Positions 13,849 to 17,279 of a stretch of DNA of 17,279 bases are shown here, in pieces; position 1 is the stretch's first letter, and each line of letters begins with the position of its first letter. Location: positions 1 through 17,279 of the forward strand of contig CAZPMO010000100.1 of NCBI GenBank assembly GCA_964587515.1, given 5' to 3'. Source of the DNA: CAZPMO01 sp964587515 (lineage in GTDB: Bacteria; Pseudomonadota; Alphaproteobacteria; MPNO01). Below the pieces are notes generated by a model. It ran no database searches, was not told the origin of the DNA, and saw only the letters and a program-made list of their open reading frames with translations. A program made the position numbers and the translations under genes.

Positions 13849-14729
13849 CGAGCCGCCTTTCCGCGGTTTCGCTTGGCCCCGCCTTTTTTGCGTACATCGC
13901 GCGGCATGAAATACCCTTTGACGCCCTGCTTGGCGCCGCCGAACAGGCGGCTGACACCGGTGTTCAAATTCACTTCCGCATATTCGCCGTTGAGCTGATT
14001 ATCGCCTCTCGTGATACTAACCGACCCGGTCAGCACGGCGATACCAGTATCGATATTGTAGACCCCCTGATCGCCACGCGCGATCTCGCCGGGCGAGGAT
14101 ACCAGCACATTATCGAAGGCGTCGATTCGTGACATCCGGGATTTACCGTTCTTATCCTTGGAAAAATGAGCGGTCAAGATATCGGCCCGCAGCCGGTTTT
14201 CACCGCGCATCGCGATTGCGTCGCCACGCGCCACCGCAAGCTCGCGCTTTTCCCAGAATTCAAGGCTGTCGCGGGCGGTAATCCGATCCGTGGCGGTCAC
14301 CAGCCGGACCTTGCCGGTCATCACCAGCACACCCGCCGCGACGTCGTAAACCGCCTTGTCGCCGTAGGACGTCTGAGTTGGCGAGATGATGCGGACTTTT
14401 CGGTCGGCGTCAATTCGCCAGATTTCCGATCCCCTGTTTGGGATTTCCCGATAAAAGGCGGTCAGCATATCGGCGTGAATCGTTACGTCGCCCTGTTGTG
14501 CGCGCGCATTGCCGCGCGCGATATAGGCCTTGCTTTCCTGCTGCCACTCGATGCCGTCCTCGGCGTTGATTTCGATTGGCTTGTCGCCGCTTTGGCCCGG
14601 CAGGCCGATGCCCTGCCCGTGAACGGTCGACCCCCAGCCCCATGACGCAGCCACGACGATGATCAACGCGCCGCCGAACAGGTGCGACCGCGAGCCCCGC
14701 CGCCTCATTCTGATGATATGCCCGATCAT
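13845..14729 (-). CDS. lptA: LPS transport periplasmic protein LptA
   Basis: Protein of 294 residues that builds the periplasmic bridge carrying LPS to the outer membrane. A basic N-terminus (MRRRGSRSH) and hydrophobic stretch GGALIIVVAASWGWG (about 19-33) form a signal peptide, with cleavage likely near HGQ at 37-39. The OstA/LptA domain follows: PIEINAEDGIEW, then repeated strands such as YIARGNARAQQGDVTIHADML, KAVYDVAAGVLVMTGKVRL and GVYNIDTGIAVLTGSVSIT. It is longer than the 185-residue E. coli protein, partly through a basic tail (RDVRKKGGAKRNRGKAAR). Its ATG overlaps the lptC stop and its stop overlaps the lptB start, each by 4 bases, so the three are coupled. Confidence 0.95.
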   Translation of the reverse strand: MIGHIIRMRRRGSRSHLFGGALIIVVAASWGWGSTVHGQGIGLPGQSGDKPIEINAEDGIEWQQESKAYIARGNARAQQGDVTIHADMLTAFYREIPNRGSEIWRIDADRKVRIISPTQTSYGDKAVYDVAAGVLVMTGKVRLVTATDRITARDSLEFWEKRELAVARGDAIAMRGENRLRADILTAHFSKDKNGKSRMSRIDAFDNVLVSSPGEIARGDQGVYNIDTGIAVLTGSVSITRGDNQLNGEYAEVNLNTGVSRLFGGAKQGVKGYFMPRDVRKKGGAKRNRGKAAR

Positions 14730-15433
14730 TTATCGGGACGTCCCGCGCCCGGGTTCACGATCAGCCGCGCCTTGCCGGTGAAAAGGATCCGCGCGCCGCC
14801 GTCGAGCACCAGAAAACCCTCCGATGACAGCCGTCCGAACGGTCCCTGACCTTGGACCGGTGTGTCGCCAAAGGCCGAGGTATAACGGAAATCGACCAAG
14901 GCGCGCTCGGTCCGGAATTCGTACCCTTGATCGTGAAACATATTCACGCCGCCCGCCAGTTCCAGCACTTCGGATTTCTTGCTGTATTGGCCGGTCGGCG
15001 CGGTCATGGCCAGCCAGGATCCGTCCTCCACCGTGACGTCGGCCTTGGGCTCGGACAGGTCGACCAGATCGTCTTCGCTGAGGCCCTGAAGGATGGCCTC
15101 CGCGGTCACCGTGTAGGACCGGTTTCTGCTGTCGACGCCGGTATAGCGCGCATTGACCAGTTTCTGCCCCTCGGATTCCTTTACCGTGACATTGCTGACG
15201 CCGAGCCGAAAGGTCGATGGTTCATCATAATATTCCGGCCAAACCACGACGACCACGGCGAGCAGCCCGGCTATCACCGGCAGCACCAGCTTCATCATTC
15301 CCACATAGCGGGTATAAATCCGGCCCGACCGTCCGGTGGTCTTGCGTGAATCCGGGTCGGCGTCCGGGAAGGCCGATGCGAGTCCCGACCGTGGCGCGTC
15401 TTCCCGTCGCGTGCTGGGGAAAATGCGCGCCAT
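14726..15433 (-). CDS. lptC: LPS export ABC transporter periplasmic protein LptC
   Basis: Bitopic protein of 235 residues that links the LptBFG complex to LptA. About 45 cytoplasmic residues come first, then one membrane helix (about 46-65, MMKLVLPVIAGLLAVVVVVW) and a periplasmic beta-jellyroll domain. The domain shows VKESEGQKLVNARYTGVDS, YTVTAEAI, APTGQYSKKSEVLELAGGV and the final GFLVLDGGARILFTGKARL strand pair, which fits the LptC/YrbK family. The long N-terminal extension is common in alphaproteobacteria. The start ATG 15433 is 3 bases from the kdsD stop and the stop overlaps lptA, placing it second in the kdsD-lptC-lptA-lptB-rpoN unit. Confidence 0.93.
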   Translation of the reverse strand: MARIFPSTRREDAPRSGLASAFPDADPDSRKTTGRSGRIYTRYVGMMKLVLPVIAGLLAVVVVVWPEYYDEPSTFRLGVSNVTVKESEGQKLVNARYTGVDSRNRSYTVTAEAILQGLSEDDLVDLSEPKADVTVEDGSWLAMTAPTGQYSKKSEVLELAGGVNMFHDQGYEFRTERALVDFRYTSAFGDTPVQGQGPFGRLSSEGFLVLDGGARILFTGKARLIVNPGAGRPDK

Positions 15434-15436
15434 GGC

Positions 15437-16465
15437 TCAGGCTATTCCGGCCCGCAGGCAGTCGTGGATGTGGAGGATACCGCACCGCAGTTCGTCCCGG
15501 ACCACGAACAGGCTGGTGATGCTGCGCTCGTTCATCAGTCCCAGCGCCTCGACCGCCAACAGATCGGGATCGATGGTTCGTGGGTCGGCCGTCATGACGT
15601 CGCCCGCCACCTGCTGAAGAAGATTCCCGTTCATGTTACGGCGCAAATCGCCATCGGTGATCAATCCGGTCAGGCGTCCCTCCTTGCCGACGATGCCGAC
15701 GCAGCCGAAGCTCTTGGTGCTCATCTCGATGATTGCATCGGCCATGGTGGCGCTGGTGTCTATCAGCGGCAACTCGTCGCCGGCGTGCATGATATCGGAG
15801 ACCTTGATCAGGCGTTGGCCGAGCTGTCCGCCGGGGTGGCGAATATGGAATTCATCGGTGCTGAAACCGATGCGTTCGAGCAACGCGACCGCGATCGCGT
15901 CGCCCAGCCCCATCATCACGGTGGTCGATGTGGTCGGCGCCAGGTCCATCGGGCACGCTTCGGCGGAATCCGGAATGATCAGGCTCACATCCGCGGCGCG
16001 GTCGAGCGAACTGGACGCTTGCGCGGTGATCGCGATCACCGGAATTTTGAACCGCTTGGCATAGGCGACCAAATCGAACAGTTCGGGTGTTTCGCCGGAA
16101 TTCGACAGCGCCAGCACCGCGTCCGCCGGGGTAATCATGCCCAGATCGCCGTGGCTTGCCTCGGCGGGATGAACGTATTGCGCGGGCGTGCCGGTGGAGG
16201 CCAGGGTGGCGGCGATCTTGCGCGCGATATGGCCGCTCTTGCCCATACCGGTCACCACGACCCGCCCGGTTGCCTGAACGTTGCCGAGGCAATCGAGCGC
16301 GCGGATGAAATTTTGATCCAGAATTTCGGCAAGCGCTTCGAGACCGGCGGTCTCCGCCGACAGCACGCGGCGGGCGACGGCAATATCATCAGGCTCGCCG
16401 TGAACCTTGTGGTCAGGACTTTTCACGGTTGTCGTGGCCATATCCGGAATTTTCCGTGCGCTCAT
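15437..16465 (-). CDS. kdsD: Arabinose-5-phosphate isomerase (KpsF/GutQ family)
   Basis: Enzyme of 342 residues that interconverts ribulose-5-phosphate and arabinose-5-phosphate, the first step to Kdo of the LPS core. The SIS sugar-isomerase domain covers about 50-190 with VVVTGMGKSGHIARKIAATL, STGTPAQYVHPAEASHGDLG and LALSNSGETPEL. The linker HIRHPGGQLGQRL precedes two CBS domains (about 223-280 and 290-342), the first containing the conserved GLITDGDLRR. Three starts are possible: GTG 16492, ATG 16465 and ATG 16441. I prefer 16465 because GGAG lies upstream (12-base spacing) and because a minus-strand TAGAAT at 16503-16498 would start transcription about where the GTG lies. It leads the lpt block, consistent with LPS assembly. 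Confidence 0.94.
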   Translation of the reverse strand: MSARKIPDMATTTVKSPDHKVHGEPDDIAVARRVLSAETAGLEALAEILDQNFIRALDCLGNVQATGRVVVTGMGKSGHIARKIAATLASTGTPAQYVHPAEASHGDLGMITPADAVLALSNSGETPELFDLVAYAKRFKIPVIAITAQASSSLDRAADVSLIIPDSAEACPMDLAPTTSTTVMMGLGDAIAVALLERIGFSTDEFHIRHPGGQLGQRLIKVSDIMHAGDELPLIDTSATMADAIIEMSTKSFGCVGIVGKEGRLTGLITDGDLRRNMNGNLLQQVAGDVMTADPRTIDPDLLAVEALGLMNERSITSLFVVRDELRCGILHIHDCLRAGIA

Positions 16466-16530
16466 TTCGCACCAATTCTCCAATTGCCTCACGGCGGATT
16501 CTAGACCAATCCCGGCAACGCGACGAGACG

Positions 16531-16553
16531 TTTTAAAACACGGCGCAACGCCG
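16531..16553 (-). terminator. Possible weak intrinsic terminator after rnd
   Basis: Read on the minus strand, CGGCG and CGCCG (16553-16541) pair around a 3-base loop and are followed by TGTTTTAAAA. A second hairpin, CGGGG/CCCCG (16565-16578), lies just after the rnd stop. The stem is short, so termination may be partial. It lies between rnd and kdsD. Confidence 0.35.
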
Positions 16554-16579
16554 CTGGTTAAACGCGGGGCGATCCCCGG

Positions 16580-17191
16580 TTAATGCGCGAAAATATCCGT
16601 ATCGGCCCAACCGGCGAGATCCAGCGCCGCGCGGGTGGGCAGAAACCCAAAGCACGCCTCGGCCAGTTCGGCGCGGCCTTCGCGGACCAACATGTCGTTC
16701 AGCCGGTCACGCAGCGCATGCAGATAAAGGACATCGGTCGCGGCGTAGGCAAGCTGCTGTTCCCCGAGTTCGTCCGCGCCCCAATCCGACATCTGCTGTT
16801 CCTTGGAAATATCGACTCCGACCACGTCACGGCATAGATCGCGCAGCGAATGGCGGTCGGTAAACGTGCGCGCGATCTTCGACGCGATCTTGGTGCAGTA
16901 GACCGGTGTGGTCACAACGCCGATATAGCGCAGCAGCATCGCGACATCGAAGCGCGCGAAGTGGAACAGCTTGACCACCGAGGGGTCTTCCAGCAGCGTT
17001 TTCAGATTAGGGGCGTTGTATTGGTTGCGCCGGAATCGGACGAGATGCGCGTCGCCGTCGCCGGCCGAGAGTTGGACCAGGCACAGCCGGTCGCGGTGGG
17101 GGTTCAGCCCCATCGTTTCCGTATCGATCGCGACCGAGTCGCCGAACGACAGACCGGCCGGCAAATCACCTTCGTGCAGCGTTATCGCCAT
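16580..17191 (-). CDS. rnd: Ribonuclease D-like 3'-5' exonuclease (short form)
   Basis: Protein of 203 residues of the DEDDy exonuclease family that trims RNA 3' ends, in E. coli those of tRNA and other small RNAs. The catalytic residues are visible: Asp23 and Glu25 in AIDTETMGL, Asp82 in HFARFDVAML, and Tyr149 with Asp153 in YAATDVLYLHAL. Full RNase D has about 370 residues with two HRDC domains; those are absent, as in the short alphaproteobacterial form. ATG 17191 has AGGCGA about 7 bases upstream. A tRNA-Leu gene ends 33 bases upstream on the same strand, so rnd may be read from the tRNA promoter. kdsD follows after 114 bases. Confidence 0.92.
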   Translation of the reverse strand: MAITLHEGDLPAGLSFGDSVAIDTETMGLNPHRDRLCLVQLSAGDGDAHLVRFRRNQYNAPNLKTLLEDPSVVKLFHFARFDVAMLLRYIGVVTTPVYCTKIASKIARTFTDRHSLRDLCRDVVGVDISKEQQMSDWGADELGEQQLAYAATDVLYLHALRDRLNDMLVREGRAELAEACFGFLPTRAALDLAGWADTDIFAH

Positions 17192-17224
17192 GTTATTCGC
17201 CTATCGGACCGGGAGAATTTCCGA

Positions 17225-17279
17225 TGGTGCCCAGGAGAAGACTCGAACTTCCACGACCTTGCGGCCACAGGTACCTGAA
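17225..17279 (-). tRNA. tRNA-Leu (CAG), 3' part, cut by window edge
   Basis: The minus strand reads from the anticodon loop to an encoded CCA end at 17225-17227. TTCAGGT gives U33, anticodon CAG and G37; ACCTG is the 3' anticodon strand. A long variable arm (GTGGCCGCAAGGTCGTGG) is typical of class II tRNA-Leu. The T arm GGAAG-TTCGAGT-CTTCT and acceptor strand CCTGGGC with discriminator A follow. The 5' half lies beyond position 17279. It decodes CUG, a preferred leucine codon in GC-rich genomes. Confidence 0.85.

Noticed and set aside
15464..16504. Plus-strand open frame of 346 codons
   Set aside because: Antisense to kdsD, which is clearly coding.

Overview
The window is an ordinary-looking chromosomal segment of a GC-rich Gram-negative bacterium, most likely an alphaproteobacterium of Rhodospirillales type. 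The evidence is the block kdsD-lptC-lptA-lptB-rpoN-hpf-ptsN, alphaproteobacterial families such as DUF1150 and DUF3775, a long LptA, a long-form HPF and strong GC3 bias. I see no transposase, integrase, phage gene or CRISPR array. No taxon can be fixed from sequence alone.

Layout. (1) 88-3944 is a small oxidative/hydrolytic module. On the minus strand, an LLM-class flavin oxidoreductase and a GMC flavoprotein overlap by 4 bases, followed by a dienelactone-hydrolase-like protein. A SnoaL/NTF2-fold protein diverges on the plus strand. (2) 3941-6689 is a minus-strand chain of three overlapping genes: rmuC, a DUF3775 protein and a concentrative nucleoside transporter. (3) 6746-8970 is the plus-strand translation/tRNA-modification block def-fmt-truA behind a clear sigma70-type promoter. 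fmt is broken by a frame change together with loss of its interdomain linker. (4) 8971-9468 is the only long gene-poor stretch. It holds a possible minus-strand membrane microprotein, a 17% GC island, a heat-shock (RpoH-type) promoter and a leader resembling a ROSE RNA thermometer. (5) 9469-10166 carries hsp20 and a DUF1150 gene. (6) 10182-17191, minus strand, carries the envelope and regulation block rnd, kdsD, lptC, lptA, lptB, rpoN, hpf, ptsN. (7) The right edge cuts a tRNA-Leu (anticodon CAG).

How the genes work together. kdsD supplies arabinose-5-phosphate for Kdo, the inner-core sugar of LPS. LptC, LptA and LptB are the bitopic anchor, periplasmic bridge and ATPase of LPS export. The same transcript probably continues to sigma-54, the ribosome hibernation factor and the nitrogen-PTS EIIA protein, the classical rpoN neighbourhood; hpf also appears to have its own promoter. 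def and fmt form the N-formyl-methionine cycle, so loss of fmt next to an intact def is the most surprising genic observation.

The most interesting points are the broken fmt, the predicted ROSE-type thermometer plus RpoH promoter before hsp20, the AT-rich island with a candidate 39-residue membrane protein beside it, and a 22-base-period direct repeat just upstream of the hpf promoter. I found no convincing undescribed multi-gene system.
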